DNA from: Mesostigma viride
Taxonomy: Eukaryota; Streptophyta; Mesostigmatophyceae; Mesostigmatales; Mesostigmataceae
NCBI GenBank assembly: GCA_009746045.1
Contig: RPFO01000167.1
Location: 62,001-126,000 of the forward strand
DNA length: 64,000 nucleotides
Reading direction: 5' to 3'
The notes under the pieces were generated by a model that saw only the letters and a list, made by a program, of their open reading frames with translations, made no database searches and was not told the origin of the DNA. A program made the translations under genes and the position numbers. Shown piece after piece: positions 54,783 to 64,000 of the stretch (the stretch's first letter is position 1; each line of letters opens with the position of its first letter).

Positions 54783-56985
54783 TTGAAATTATCGGGCTGG
54801 CTAACGTGTAGAGCAGAGGCGGCCCAGTGCATCGCAGATGCCAAGGCTTGCCAAGCTCGCAACCAGGGCAAGGACATGTGGTACCACCTCGACCGGCTCG
54901 GCGGCCGGCGGCCGGCGGCAGCTCACCCCTGTGGAGCACACGGGGGACGGCACGGCGCCGGTCAGCCTCGATCGACCGCGCCTGGTTGGCCCACAAAGTT
55001 TCCTTGACAGGTGGGGCCCGCGCCCCACCCCCGCCGCTTCACCCCGAGACGGCCGCCCGTCTCGGTGTTGCCGGACCCCCCCCACCGCCTGCGCCTCCCT
55101 CCTCGGCCGCGGACTACCAAGCCCCCGCCTTGCAGGAGGGCTGCCTTGCCACCGACGGCGTCGTTCACCCCTTCACTTTGAAGGAATTGGACGGCGACCT
55201 TGCTCGCCTGCGGTACGACGCGGCGGTCGGTGCCGACCACCTTTCGGCTGAGTTGCTGAAGACCCCTGACCTTGCGCGGTGAGGGAGCTTCTGCTGGCGT
55301 TCTGCAACGGTGTCCTGCTCGATCTCTGATGAGCCTCCGCCTGCTGAGTGGCAGACGGCTATCCGCGTCATGCTGTTCAAGAAGGGCTCTGCTGCTGACC
55401 CCGGTAACTATCGGGGTGTCTGCCTCCAGAGCGCCGCGCTGAAGGTCTTCATATGCGCATGATGCTGCACAGGCTCCGCGCCGCGCTGGACCCACACCTG
55501 GGTGAGTCTCAGATGCGGGGTTCCGTCGTGGTCGTAACACTGTCATGGCTGTGTTTGTCGCGCGCCGGTTGATGGAGGAGGTGCGTCGCCTTTGCCCTGA
55601 CAGTTTGCCGCTAGTCTTCATTTTTGTTGACTATATCAAGGCCTTTGACACAGTCCTCTGGGAGGCTCTTTGGGCCATCCTAGCTCTGGATCGGGTACCA
55701 CCATTCGTCGACTGTATGAGGGCTCACAGGCAGTAGTGCGGACTGCGGAAGGCACCACCCCCCCATTCCCCCTTCACCACGGGGTGTGGCAAGTTTGTGT
55801 CCTGTCCCCATATCTGTTCATTATTGTCGTGGATCATGTCATGCGCCGGGCACGTGCACGCTTTGCTCTTAAGGGTTTCGAGCCCACGGCTTGGACATCC
55901 TTAACGTGCGAGAACACGGCGGCGTTGACCCGGGCTACGTACCGCCTGGCCGACCTGATTTATGCGGATGACACCACCCTCATCGCGCGCCCTGAGCACA
56001 TTCAGACCTGGCTGGACTCTCTGGGCTTGGAGGCGAGGGCGGTGGGGTTGGAGATTAGTGTCAAAACTGAGGCGATGGTGATTGAGGCTTCCAGTCGCCC
56101 GCCGCTGCCGCGGCTGCTAGACGGGACGGACGGGTCCCGTTTCGTGATCGCTTCAAACTGCTGGGGAGCATGCTTCCTGACACCGCCGACGATGTGGACA
56201 CCCGCGCATCGGCCTGGCCTGGGCTAGTAGGCATCGTTCGCTCAAAACCTACTGGCACTCGAAGGCCCTCGGCGAGCACCGCAAGCGCATGCTCCTCAAG
56301 GTCCTGGTCCTCACGGTGCTCACGTATGGCGCCGAGGCATGGACGCTCACGGACACGCTGGCGGCCAAGCTGAACGGCACGGTAACCAGGATGCTCCATC
56401 AGGCCCTGAATGCTGGGTTTTCCGCGCATAGGTCTTTAGAATCTTTGTACCAGGGCATGCCTCGCATTTCGGACGAGATTAGACAGCGTAGGATAGCATT
56501 CAAAGGACATCTTCACTCGCACCAGCCAGGTAGACACCGACCTCGGTCTGGCCGGCCCCCATGCAGCGGCTTGGCCAGCCAGGGCGGCATATCCTGACCT
56601 GGCCTGGCCCCAAGGACATTCCTAAGAAGGTAGGCAAACATGTCATGACCTACCCGCAGCAGTTGCTGGCTGACCTAGTGGTCCCAGCTCAGTTTGAACA
56701 TCGCATTCACTCCCTAGCTCTCTTGCTTGGACTGCTATGCAGGACAAGAAGAGGTGGAAGACCATTGTACAGGCTCTTACGCCCGCCCCTGTGGGCAAGC
56801 CCCCTCCCCCCAAGCGGAAGGGGCGCTTTGCTGAGTAGAACAGTAGGGGTTTCTATATTAGATTAGATTAGATTAGAGTTAGATTAGTTCGGTGTCGCGG
56901 CTTTGCCCCCGGCCCTCCATCCATCCACGGGAATATGTGCTACATGATCTCCCAACGGAGTCATGTTATAATTTTTTTAAGGTGC
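54783..56985 (+). mobile_element. Decayed LINE, family RT-1, plus strand
   Basis: A copy of the same family as 25416-27870 in the opposite orientation. Linker (MWYHLDRLGGRR), polymerase motifs (NYRGVCLQSAALKVF, FIFVDYIKAFDTVLWEALW, YADDTTLI at about 55961), C-terminal region (LTYGAEAWTLTDTLAAKL) and end (GKPPPPKRKGRFAE) lie in several frames. Numerous small deletions break it. The 3' end has CTCCCAACGGAGTCATGTTA and a short T-rich tail near 56985. It is a pseudogene. Confidence 0.9.
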
Positions 56986-57059
56986 GACTAGATGACCTAG
57001 ACGGTGGGGCCGGAAACAGCTTGCTTGATCAGGGCGTGTGTTTCGAGCTAGCCTAACTG

Positions 57060-57139
57060 GCCGGGAGTGTCTAGTGGTGAGCACCATTGCTGCGACTGTC
57101 ACCAAGATGCTGCGCAAGGCCCTTAACACGTCGTACGTA
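57060..57139 (+). mobile_element. LINE fragment, left part, interrupted
   Basis: It encodes ATVTKMLRKALNTSYV, a counterpart of GTVTRMLHQALN in the neighbouring copies. Reading resumes at 58838 after the inserted element. Confidence 0.7.
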
Positions 57140-58832
57140 ACCCTACCTATTTTTAGGACTGAGTTGAACTCAGTCCTAATTTTAGGACTGAGTTTTTGGG
57201 TTTCGTAGAAAATTCGCCCCGGTCAGAGTGTTGGACAAAAAAATTCTCTCAAAATTTATTCAAATACTACGTGAAAAGACCTTTCTTGGACATATTTTTG
57301 GGATTTTTTTTGATTTTGTTTGGGCGGCTAAATGTGCGGTCAAAGTACAGGTGGTAAGGGTACATTTTCACGCGAAACGTGAGTTCCGGAAATGCACGAC
57401 CTAGCCATGGCGGCTTGCGCCCATGCATGCAGTTTACGTTTGCGGACGATTGAGCTGGTCAAACTCAGGAAGTAGATTTCTTATGTCTTAAAGATGACAC
57501 AGGCAAAATTTTAGCTCGCGGAGATGCGATTTACCAGGTGTCGGCACTGCTCTTGGTGGAAAAAACTGCGATCAGGCAGGCTGACGGAATTGATGACTAA
57601 AACTGCTTTCCGGCGCAGGTCGAAGGGTTTATATGCTTCTTTCTACTAATTATCATGCATTTTCGTAGAATAAAGTCAGTGGCAGTAAAGATTTGATGAT
57701 TTCAAGCACTCTGTCACGTCATGCTTTGTGTGCCGGCAAGTGTCACTTTTGCGGGCACCGCCTGGGCCAAGGTAACGCCATCCGTGAACGGTAAAGCTGA
57801 AATATCGTTGCCTCATCGTTTTTTGATGTTCTTGAATGAGTTTAAGCTTGCGAGGCGTTGTCAGTTTCGAGTCTTGATGCGCTTTCTTGACCGTTGCCTG
57901 CCCCTCTCTAAAACCCCCTTTTTTGATGATGTTACCAGGCATTTGCCTTACCCTAGTGTAATTGTGCAGGTTTTTAGGCGCTTAATGGGTTTAAATACCT
58001 TCATAGATGTTAGTTCTTCTTTTGCTACGTTCATACTGCATGATTGTGTGGCCATGGGCTGCATCAAGCGTGCTTTCGAGCTTACACTTGTGAGTGAAAA
58101 GTCTTGGTGATAAACCACTGTCATAATGTGCCAGCAAGTATGTTGGCCATGTCATGGCAAAGCAAAACAGCTTTAGCCATGTCTATTCTTGTTAGAAACA
58201 ATTGAAATATGCTTAACCTACCCATCATATTGGTGGTTAAGACTTATAATACAACCCTTTGTAGGTAGGTATCCATACCCATTCCCTACGTGCGTGCATA
58301 GGCTCTCACACATACTAAGGTATCATATAACTGCAATATGATGATGCAAGCATGTTGTCCTATTATGCTAGAAGGGAAATGAGTTGATTGGCATGGTTGG
58401 TTGCCACGGTGGTGTGTAGTATGACCGCACTTACATGCTAGCATTTTGCTAGCAAGGCCCAGTCCTATTATAGGACTGGCAGTATTTTGTGTGTTTCAGG
58501 CAGTGCCTGTGGCCAAATTGAGTCCAGTTTTTTTCTACAGGTCAAGAACTATATTTTTTACATGCCTATATTTTTTCAACATGCATATGGAATTTATTCA
58601 ATTTTTCCCAATCGTGCTTCCACACAAAAATGCAAAATCGCGAGTAAGGGTCCACACCCCAGTAAAATTATACATGATTTGGCCAATGTATGATTTTTTA
58701 TGCATATGCCCAAGCATTAGCATGATATTGAGTGCTATAATGCATATCAAACATATGGGGTACCCCCCTACCCTTACCGCTACATGATCTCAAAGTTGGC
58801 ATACTCAGTCCTATTTTTAGGACTGAGTTTGC
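57140..58832. mobile_element. 1.69-kb AT-rich insertion of unknown class
   Basis: The insertion splits a LINE frame exactly in the middle of a palindromic target (CTTAACACGTCGTAC and its complement). It is flanked by ACGTA at 57135-57139 and 58833-58837. AGTCCTA...TAGGACT hairpins occur at 57153-57179, 58458-58481 and 58803-58828, two of them close to the ends. A 129-residue frame (57721-58110, plus) matches no family I know. No transposase or reverse transcriptase was recognised. Confidence 0.6.
57721..58110 (+). CDS. Hypothetical 129-residue frame inside the AT-rich insertion
   Basis: The frame begins MLCVPASVTFAGTAWAKV and ends LTLVSEKSW. It has several hydrophobic stretches and no motif I recognise. 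It is the longest open frame in the 1.69-kb insertion and sits in AT-rich sequence, where a chance frame of this size is less likely. Coding status is unproven. Confidence 0.25.
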   Translation: MLCVPASVTFAGTAWAKVTPSVNGKAEISLPHRFLMFLNEFKLARRCQFRVLMRFLDRCLPLSKTPFFDDVTRHLPYPSVIVQVFRRLMGLNTFIDVSSSFATFILHDCVAMGCIKRAFELTLVSEKSW

Positions 58833-58837
58833 ACGTA

Positions 58838-59110
58838 CGACGTGTTAAGATCCCCTTTTGCTTGCACATTAGTAATGAGGATTTGTACGTACGCTGATTT
58901 GCCCTATGTTTCCCACATTCTTCATGATGTTGAGCCGGCACAGGCGCCTGGGCTTAGCACCCGACACATCACCCCGCCTAGCTGGCACCTTGGAAGCCCG
59001 CCCAGCCTGGACATTATGTCCTCATGCATGGCGTGCCCCCCCCCATGTGCACACACATGGCATGTTCCCCTCCCACTGAGGACTTATGCTCACGTGACGC
59101 AGTCACGCAC
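58838..59110 (+). mobile_element. LINE fragment, right part, family RT-2 3' end
   Basis: The frame resumes as RRVKIPFCLHISNEDLYV, then a degraded 3' UTR with CCTCCCACTGAGGACTTATG and CTCACGTGACGCAGTCAC. A (TAAG)n microsatellite follows at about 59126-59150. Confidence 0.7.
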
Positions 59111-59150
59111 GTGTCTATTATAATTAAGTAAGTAAGTAAGTAAGTAAGTA

Positions 59151-59475
59151 ATGGCGTGCCCCAGGCCGCGCGCGGCAGGGCCGCCACCCGGTGGACTTTC
59201 CGTCGGATAGACTAGGCATGGACATGTGCTACCCTAGACGAGACGGGCTCACACCCGGGCAGCCTCCTGGTTTGTCTGTAATCTGTCCAGAGGCAGATGG
59301 TTCGCAAGGATAGATGGCAAGTAACTAGTGATGAAGGAGACCATGCACCCCCAAATCTGTGGGCCGGCTACGCGTGTGACGTACTGCGTTTGGCTTTCAT
59401 CAGTAGCGATTCGGGCCGTGGTGCCCACAACCCTGTAACTAGGAACTAGATTAATTCATTAATTAATTAATTAAT
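59151..59475 (+). mobile_element. LINE 3' fragment, RT-2-like
   Basis: A diverged copy of 62590-62870 (GGCCGCGCGCGGCAGGGCCG, ATGGACAT, GAGGCAGATGGT). It ends in AATTAATTAATTAA, where a short minus-strand 3' end (about 59476-59525) abuts. Confidence 0.75.
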
Positions 59476-59795
59476 AGACACGTGACTGCGTCGATCACGT
59501 GAGCATAAGTCCCCAGTGGGAGGGGAACGTGGGATTAAAATTAATTAAATTATAACATGACTCTGTTGGGAGATCCGATGTAGCACATATTCCCGTGGAT
59601 GGATGGAGGGGGGACAAAGCCGCGAAACCGAACTAATCTAACTCTAAGCTAATCTAATCTAGAAAACCCTACCTATTCTACTCAGCAAAGCGCCCCTTCC
59701 GCTTGGGGGGAGGGGGCTTGCCCACAGGGGTGGACAATGGTCTTCCACCTCTTCTTGTCCTGCATAGCAGTCCAAGCAAGAGAGAGGGAGTGAAT

Positions 59796-60794
59796 TGAAT
59801 TGAATTGAATTGAATTGTAACATAACTCCGTTGGCGGAGTATATGTAGCACATAGCCCTTGAGAGGGGGCATATGGCCTATCATACATCCTAAGCTACTT
59901 CCTGCAAGGGTGGGGATGTAAAGGACCCTTGCTCTAGGTGCACCAGGGCACGTGCATCCCCATGATCTTCAAGCTATGCCCAGCGAAGGGGGAGCCTGCC
60001 ATGGGGGGGAAGATCAGCATAGCTATACAAAAAGCTAGGGCATGGCGGCTCAGCAGAGAGTTACTCCCTGCATGGGCACAACATAACTAAATAAAGCTAG
60101 GCATCATCTGGAGTGTGGCTCATCATAGGCACACATGTACATGATTAAATAAAGCGCGTGGCTTAGCTGGGATAGGGCCTCTAGGAGGCGTAGATGTACA
60201 TGGCCACGGTCTATCTATTCTACACTACTACTGCTGTATTCCCCTAAGCTGGGGCGCCTGGAGTCGCTGGGGCCGCGGGGGTCGCCTGCCAGGGCTTGTG
60301 GCCGACGTAGATGGCCGCCCCCTTCCAGTACACCGGCTGCCCCGCCTTGGTCTGCCGGAGCTGGAGGTAGGTCGGCCATAGCTCCCGTCGCCGTTGTTGC
60401 TGCGCCAGGGTCAGGTCGTCATCAAGGGTGAAGAGAGTCTTCTCGAGCCGCTTGCGGCGTCTGAGAAAAGAAATCTTGTCCGCCGGGGTCTTAAAGGTGA
60501 GAAGGAGCGGGGGCGGCCCTGCCTTACCCCGCGCGCGGGGAAGGCGGTGGGCGGCCAGCTCGATCTCACCAGTAAGGCCCATGCGATCAAGGATTTCTCT
60601 CTCAAAAGCACGCGCAAGCTTCTCGGAATTCTCACCTTCCTCCATCTTGAGATTCTTGACAATGACGTTAAGGCTGCGCTTGGCGAGCTCGGCCTCCTCG
60701 CGGAGGTCAAGCGTCTGCCGCTGGAGCTGTGCTGCGACGGCGGAGGTGGTGGAGGTGGTGTGCTGCTTAAGCATGTCCGCCCAGGTCGTGATGG
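59796..60794 (-). mobile_element. ORF1-only retroelement (HAL1-like) with 12-bp target duplication
   Basis: A 999-bp insertion is flanked by GAGGGAGTGAAT at 59784-59795 and 60795-60806. At the left is an (AATTG)n tail, then the hairpin CTCCG-CCAA-CGGAG read on the minus strand. A roughly 400-bp 3' UTR separates this from one open frame (60774-60244). No polymerase sequence is present. Confidence 0.85.
60244..60774 (-). CDS. L1-type ORF1 (nucleic-acid chaperone) protein, 176 residues
   Basis: Uninterrupted frame. Residues about 5-40 are helical with heptad-like leucines (AAQLQRQTLDLREEAELAKR). Residues about 35-100 resemble the RRM of L1 ORF1 proteins (SLNVIVKNLKM, LLLTFKTPADKISFLRRRKR). Residues about 110-155 resemble the C-terminal domain: FTLDDDLTLAQQQRRRELWP, then LRQTKAGQPVYWKGAAIYV. 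The tail is rich in Ala and Pro. Such proteins bind element RNA as trimers and chaperone reverse transcription. The frame is intact, so it may be young or still expressed. The family match rests on pattern recognition only. Confidence 0.65.
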   Translation of the reverse strand: MLKQHTTSTTSAVAAQLQRQTLDLREEAELAKRSLNVIVKNLKMEEGENSEKLARAFEREILDRMGLTGEIELAAHRLPRARGKAGPPPLLLTFKTPADKISFLRRRKRLEKTLFTLDDDLTLAQQQRRRELWPTYLQLRQTKAGQPVYWKGAAIYVGHKPWQATPAAPATPGAPA

Positions 60795-61215
60795 GAGGGA
60801 GTGAATGCGATGTTCAAAATGCGCCGGGACCACTAGGTCAGCCATCAACTGCTGTGGGTAGGTCATGACATGTTTGCCTACCTTCTTAGGAATGTCCTGG
60901 GGGCCAGGCCAGGTCAGGATATGCCGTCGATCCTGGCTGGCCAAGCCGCGCTGGGGGCCGGCCAGACCGAGGGCGGTGTCTACCTGCATGGCTGGTGCGA
61001 GCAAGATGTCCTACGAATGGTGGGATGGAATGGATTAATTAATTAATTAATAATTAGACTCGTGCTCCCATTGGGGAGTCACGGAGCATTAACCCCGATG
61101 GATGGATGGATGGGTGCAAACAGTCCTACCGGTCTAATCTGTCTACAACAGCTATCTACAAACATCTATCAACAACAACTCTACCTAGGGGACCTGTCTG
61201 GCGTGCTTCCCGTAT

Positions 61216-61486
61216 TTTCTGATTTGGCACGCCGCAAAGGTGAAAACCGGCCATTTGCGTTCAGTGCCGGTCCGCGGAAAACGCGATCTGCAAATGAATC
61301 CAGGCCGGAATCGAACTGGGGACCTCTCGCACCAATTTTTGCTGACTATAGGACGGACGTCTCCGGATTCTAAGGCATCGCCAACTGACACCTACAGTCA
61401 TCCGCAAAAGCTCTCCTTTCCGGGGAGTGATGCAAGCCTGTCGGATTTGGTACTAGATAAATCATCCGAGATCTGTGTGTGTAGCA
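61216..61486 (-). mobile_element. SINE-like insertion with tRNA-type promoter
   Basis: A 271-bp insertion is flanked by TTCCCGTAT (61207-61215 and 61487-61495). The minus strand has a good RNA polymerase III B box (AGTTCGATTCC in GGTCCCCAGTTCGATTCCGG) and a weak A-box-like TATAGTCAGC about 27 nt before it. No canonical tRNA cloverleaf can be drawn, so it is not a working tRNA gene. Confidence 0.5.
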
Positions 61487-61804
61487 TTCCCGTATGTTTG
61501 CACACGCGGACGCTTCCCCACGGGGGCCGGGGGGCTCGTTATCCTCTATGACCTGGGCCCACTTGGCCTTGTCCATCATCTTTTTCCAAATCACGGAGAG
61601 GCCTAGCCCCCCCATGTCCTCGACTAGCTGTTCTTTGAAGGTGCGGGCCTTGCGGCGTCTAGCATCACGGGGCCCGGCCCACGTCGATCAGGAGGTGCCA
61701 GCCAGGCTGAGCTGGGCGCAGTCCCGCGGGGGGGCCACGTGAGGTGTCTACCTGGTTGGTGCGAGCTAGGTGCCCTACTAGCTGCAGGCGCCGCTGATTA
61801 ATGG

Positions 61805-62335
61805 TAAGTAAGTAAGTAAGTAAGTACTTGCGTGTCATGCGCAAAGGCATGCCACGGAGTACTATGCTAATCTCATTAGAAAAATAATTACACAAAAGTT
61901 TAAACAAATATCGTCTGCATCATCCCCCAACCGTTAAGCACTAGATGGGGATGTAATCCTCATCCGAGCTGTCCTCTACTGTAATGGCAGTCGACGAGGC
62001 GGTAGTGTAGCGGCTATCCTCAGGACCAATAACCTCCACCTGCGGACTTCTACCCTGGCTAGCAACGGGCCGCGGGGCCCGTGGGGAGAAAACAGGAGCA
62101 TACCCCTCGGGAAGGTGCTTATCGCAGATGGCAGCCCATTTCTCCTTGTCAATCATGCGGGCGCGGAGTACGGATGGTCCCAGAAGCCCTGCATCTTCAA
62201 GCAGTTGTGTCACATAGGTCCGGGTCGCGCCGCGCCGGTGCCCGGCGCGCGCAAGTTTGCCAGTGGGTTGCGATGGGACAAGGGGACCCTGCCATAGGAG
62301 GAGGTGTCTACCTGGTTGGCCCGTCTTAAGCCCCA
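61805..62335 (-). mobile_element. 5'-truncated LINE fragment, family RT-3
   Basis: It is flanked by TGATTAATGG (61795-61804 and 62336-62345). A (TAAG)n tail lies at the left. In minus orientation it encodes the C-terminal region with VLRARMIDKEKWAAICDKHL and the acidic end [15 protein letters not shown]. The polymerase core is absent. Confidence 0.88.
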
Positions 62336-62375
62336 TGATTAATGGTGCTGGTGATATATGGAATGCATTAATTAA

Positions 62376-62480
62376 TTAATTAGGAACATAACTCCGTTGG
62401 GAGTATATGTAGCACATAGCCCAGAGGAGGGGCATTAATTAATTAGAAACATAACTCCGTTGGGAGTATCTGTAGCACAT
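62376..62480 (-). mobile_element. Two adjacent solo retroelement 3' ends
   Basis: Two stretches of about 50-60 bp each contain AACATAACTCCGTTGGGAGT and TGTAGCACATA, each preceded by an AATTAATTA tail. They are the ORF1-element/RT-1 type 3' terminus with everything else missing. Confidence 0.75.
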
Positions 62481-63007
62481 ATCCCTGAGCTGGGCCTAGC
62501 CGGGCACCTGGCCCGCACAGATCAGGTAGATACCTCAGATAGACTAGCTGGCACCAAGACCGCCCAGCCTGGGCGATATGTCCTCACCTGGCGTGCCCCC
62601 GGCCGCGCGCGGCAGGGCCGCCACCCGTGGACTTTTCGTGATAGACTCGGCATGGACATCATTGTGCTACACTAGACGTGACGGGCTCACCCCCGGGCAG
62701 CCTCCTGGTTTGTCTGTAATATGGAGGCAGATGGTGCGCAAGGATAGATGGCAAGTAGTGATGAAGGAGACCACCCCCAAGCCTGTGGGGGCTCCGCGTG
62801 TGACCAAGTATGGCATTCATAGCGATTCGGGCCGCGGTGCCCACAGTCCCCACACCCCGGTAACTAGGACCTAGATAGCTTATACCATCCATTCCATCCC
62901 ATGCTCCCCTCCCACTGAGGACTTATGCTCACGTGACGCAGTCACTTGTCTATGATTGATTAATTAATTAATTAATTAATTAATTAATTAATTAATTAAT
63001 TAATTAA
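62480..63007 (+). mobile_element. LINE 3' part, RT-2-like, plus strand
   Basis: It encodes LGLAGHLARTDQVDTSDRL then IWRQMVRKDRWQVVMKETTP in broken frames. The 3' UTR has CCTCCCACTGAGGACTTATG, and a pure TTAA-type tail of about 50 bp follows (62956-63007). Confidence 0.85.
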
Positions 63008-63363
63008 TATCCCTGAGAAGGGGCATGCATATGGCTTTTAATACATTCTGGGCTACTTCATGCAAGGATGGGAATGTAAGCTACCCTTGCTCGAGGTGCA
63101 CCAAGGCACCTGCTTTATTTTACTATGCAGTGCCCATGCAGGGAGTCACTCTCTGCTGAGAAGCCATGCCCTAGCTCTTGTATAGCCATGATGATCTTCC
63201 CCCACATGACATGCTCCCCCTTAGCTGGGCATAGCGTGATAGATCATGAGGGTGCAGGTGCCCTGGTGCACCTACAGCAAGGGTAGCTTACATTCCCACC
63301 CTTGCATGAAGTAGCCTAGAATGTAGCCATATGCCCCTTCAGAATATGCCCCTTCTCAGGGAT
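63008..63363. repeat. Foldback: inverted copies of the ORF1-element 3' UTR
   Basis: An arm at about 63008-63115 (ATCCCTGAGAAGGGGCATGC, TGGGAATGTAAGCTACCCTT) is the inverted counterpart of about 63260-63363. The right-hand 250 bp matches, in reverse complement, the 3' UTR at 59860-60100. Confidence 0.8.
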
Positions 63364-63642
63364 ATTAAAATTAAATTAAATTAAATTAAATTAAATTATA
63401 ACATGCCTCCGTGGGGAGGTCATGTAGCACATATTCCATGATGGATGGGGTGGAGGAAGCCGCGTGATCGAACTATACTAACTCTAAGCTATCTAGAAAA
63501 TCCTAACTACACTACTCATCAAAACGCCTCCTCCGCTTGGGGGGAGGTGGCTTGCCCACAGGGTCGGGCGTGTGCGCCTTGACAATCTTCTTCCACCGCG
63601 TCTTGTCCTGCATGACAGTCCAAAGACGGCCGAGAGAGAGTG
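63364..63642 (-). mobile_element. LINE RT-1 3' end, short copy
   Basis: A TTAAA tail, hairpin CCTCC-CCAC-GGAGG and about 250 bp of 3' UTR and C-terminal codons, nearly identical to 25425-25690. It stops where the tail of the next copy begins. Confidence 0.9.
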
Positions 63643-64000
63643 GATTAAATTAAATTAAATTAAATTATAACATGCCTCCGTGGGGGGGTCATGTAGCACA
63701 TATTCCATATGATGGATGGGGTGGAGGAAGCCGCGTGATCGAACTATCCTAACTCTATCTAGAAAAGCCTAACTACACTACTCATCAAAACGCCTCCTCC
63801 GCTTGGGGGGAGGTGGCTTGCCCACAGGGTCGGGCGTGTGCGCCTTGACAATCTTCTTCCACCGCGTCTTGTCCTGCATGGCAGTCCAAAGACGGGAGAG
63901 AGAGTGGATGCGGTGCTCAAACTGGGCTGGGACCACTAGGTCGTCCAGCAACATCTGAACGTAGTTGGTGACAGGTTTCCCTATACCCTTTTGGGAATGT
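63643..64000 (-). mobile_element. LINE RT-1 copy running off the window
   Basis: A TTAAA tail then the same 3' UTR and C-terminal coding (WTAMQDKTRWKKIVKAH and KRRRRFDE). It continues beyond position 64000. The hairpin here has a G-rich change (GTGGGGGGG). Confidence 0.9.

Larger units (their letters stand above)
59528..61015 (-). mobile_element. LINE, family RT-1, interrupted by an ORF1-only element
   Basis: The outer parts are 59528-59795 (3' end and ...WTAMQDKKRWKTIV) and 60807-61015 (VDTALGLAGPQR, WPGPQDIPKKVGKHVMTY, FEHRIHSL). The reading frame would join directly if 59796-60794 and one target-duplication copy were removed. Confidence 0.85.
61020..62375 (-). mobile_element. LINE family RT-2 copy with two nested insertions
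   Basis: The TTAA tail and hairpin CTCCC-CAAT-GGGAG lie at 61025-61075. Sequence parallel to 23850-24330 continues through 61215, 61487-61804 and 62346-62375. It is interrupted by the SINE-like element (61216-61486) and an RT-3 fragment (61805-62335). Confidence 0.8.

Noticed and set aside
61280-61345. tRNA gene on the minus strand
   Set aside because: A B box is present but the T stem does not pair and no D or anticodon arm can be formed. Better explained as a SINE-like insertion.

Overview
This is nuclear DNA of a eukaryote, most likely a green alga. It has spliced genes with GT-AG introns, candidate TGTAA polyadenylation signals, a UFD1 protein whose visible segments look closest to green-lineage UFD1, very repeat-rich introns, microsatellite-tailed non-LTR retrotransposons and one run of Ns. 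I cannot name the species. No bacterial, CRISPR, rRNA or functional tRNA features were seen.

Layout: (1) 1-20787, minus strand: a NOMO (Nodal modulator) gene, 22 exons in view, with its C-terminus left of the window. Its introns hold many simple repeats and a 2.6-kb minisatellite. (2) 20788-21636: divergent promoter interval. (3) 21637-22391, plus strand: a two-exon BTB/T1 (KCTD-like) gene. (4) 22905-28328: retrotransposon fragments, including a 5'-truncated LINE nested in a terminal-inverted-repeat element. (5) 30033-54006, plus strand: a complete UFD1 gene. Nine exons encode 339 residues but span 24 kb. Intron 3 (13.7 kb) is almost entirely a 20-bp minisatellite of about 620 units. Intron 5 (5.65 kb) carries a 23-bp minisatellite, CT-rich arrays and the assembly gap. 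(6) 54560-64000: a nested island of LINE fragments, an ORF1-only retroelement, a SINE-like insertion, a foldback structure and an unidentified 1.7-kb AT-rich insertion.

The exon models were built by eye. Splice phases agree at every junction and the joined proteins follow the known families, so NOMO and UFD1 are firm. NOMO belongs to an ER-membrane complex for multipass protein biogenesis. UFD1 is the Cdc48/p97 cofactor of ER-associated degradation. They are functionally adjacent, but nothing in the sequence links their regulation.

The most unusual signals are: splice sites (exon end plus donor, and one acceptor) repeatedly duplicated in tandem into the neighbouring intron at six exon ends; the giant indel-free intronic minisatellite; a 28-bp LINE 3'-end inside that array flanked by a 12-bp target duplication; an apparently covarying 3'-terminal hairpin shared by retroelement families with different microsatellite tails; and an ORF1-only (HAL1-like) element with its own 12-bp target duplication.
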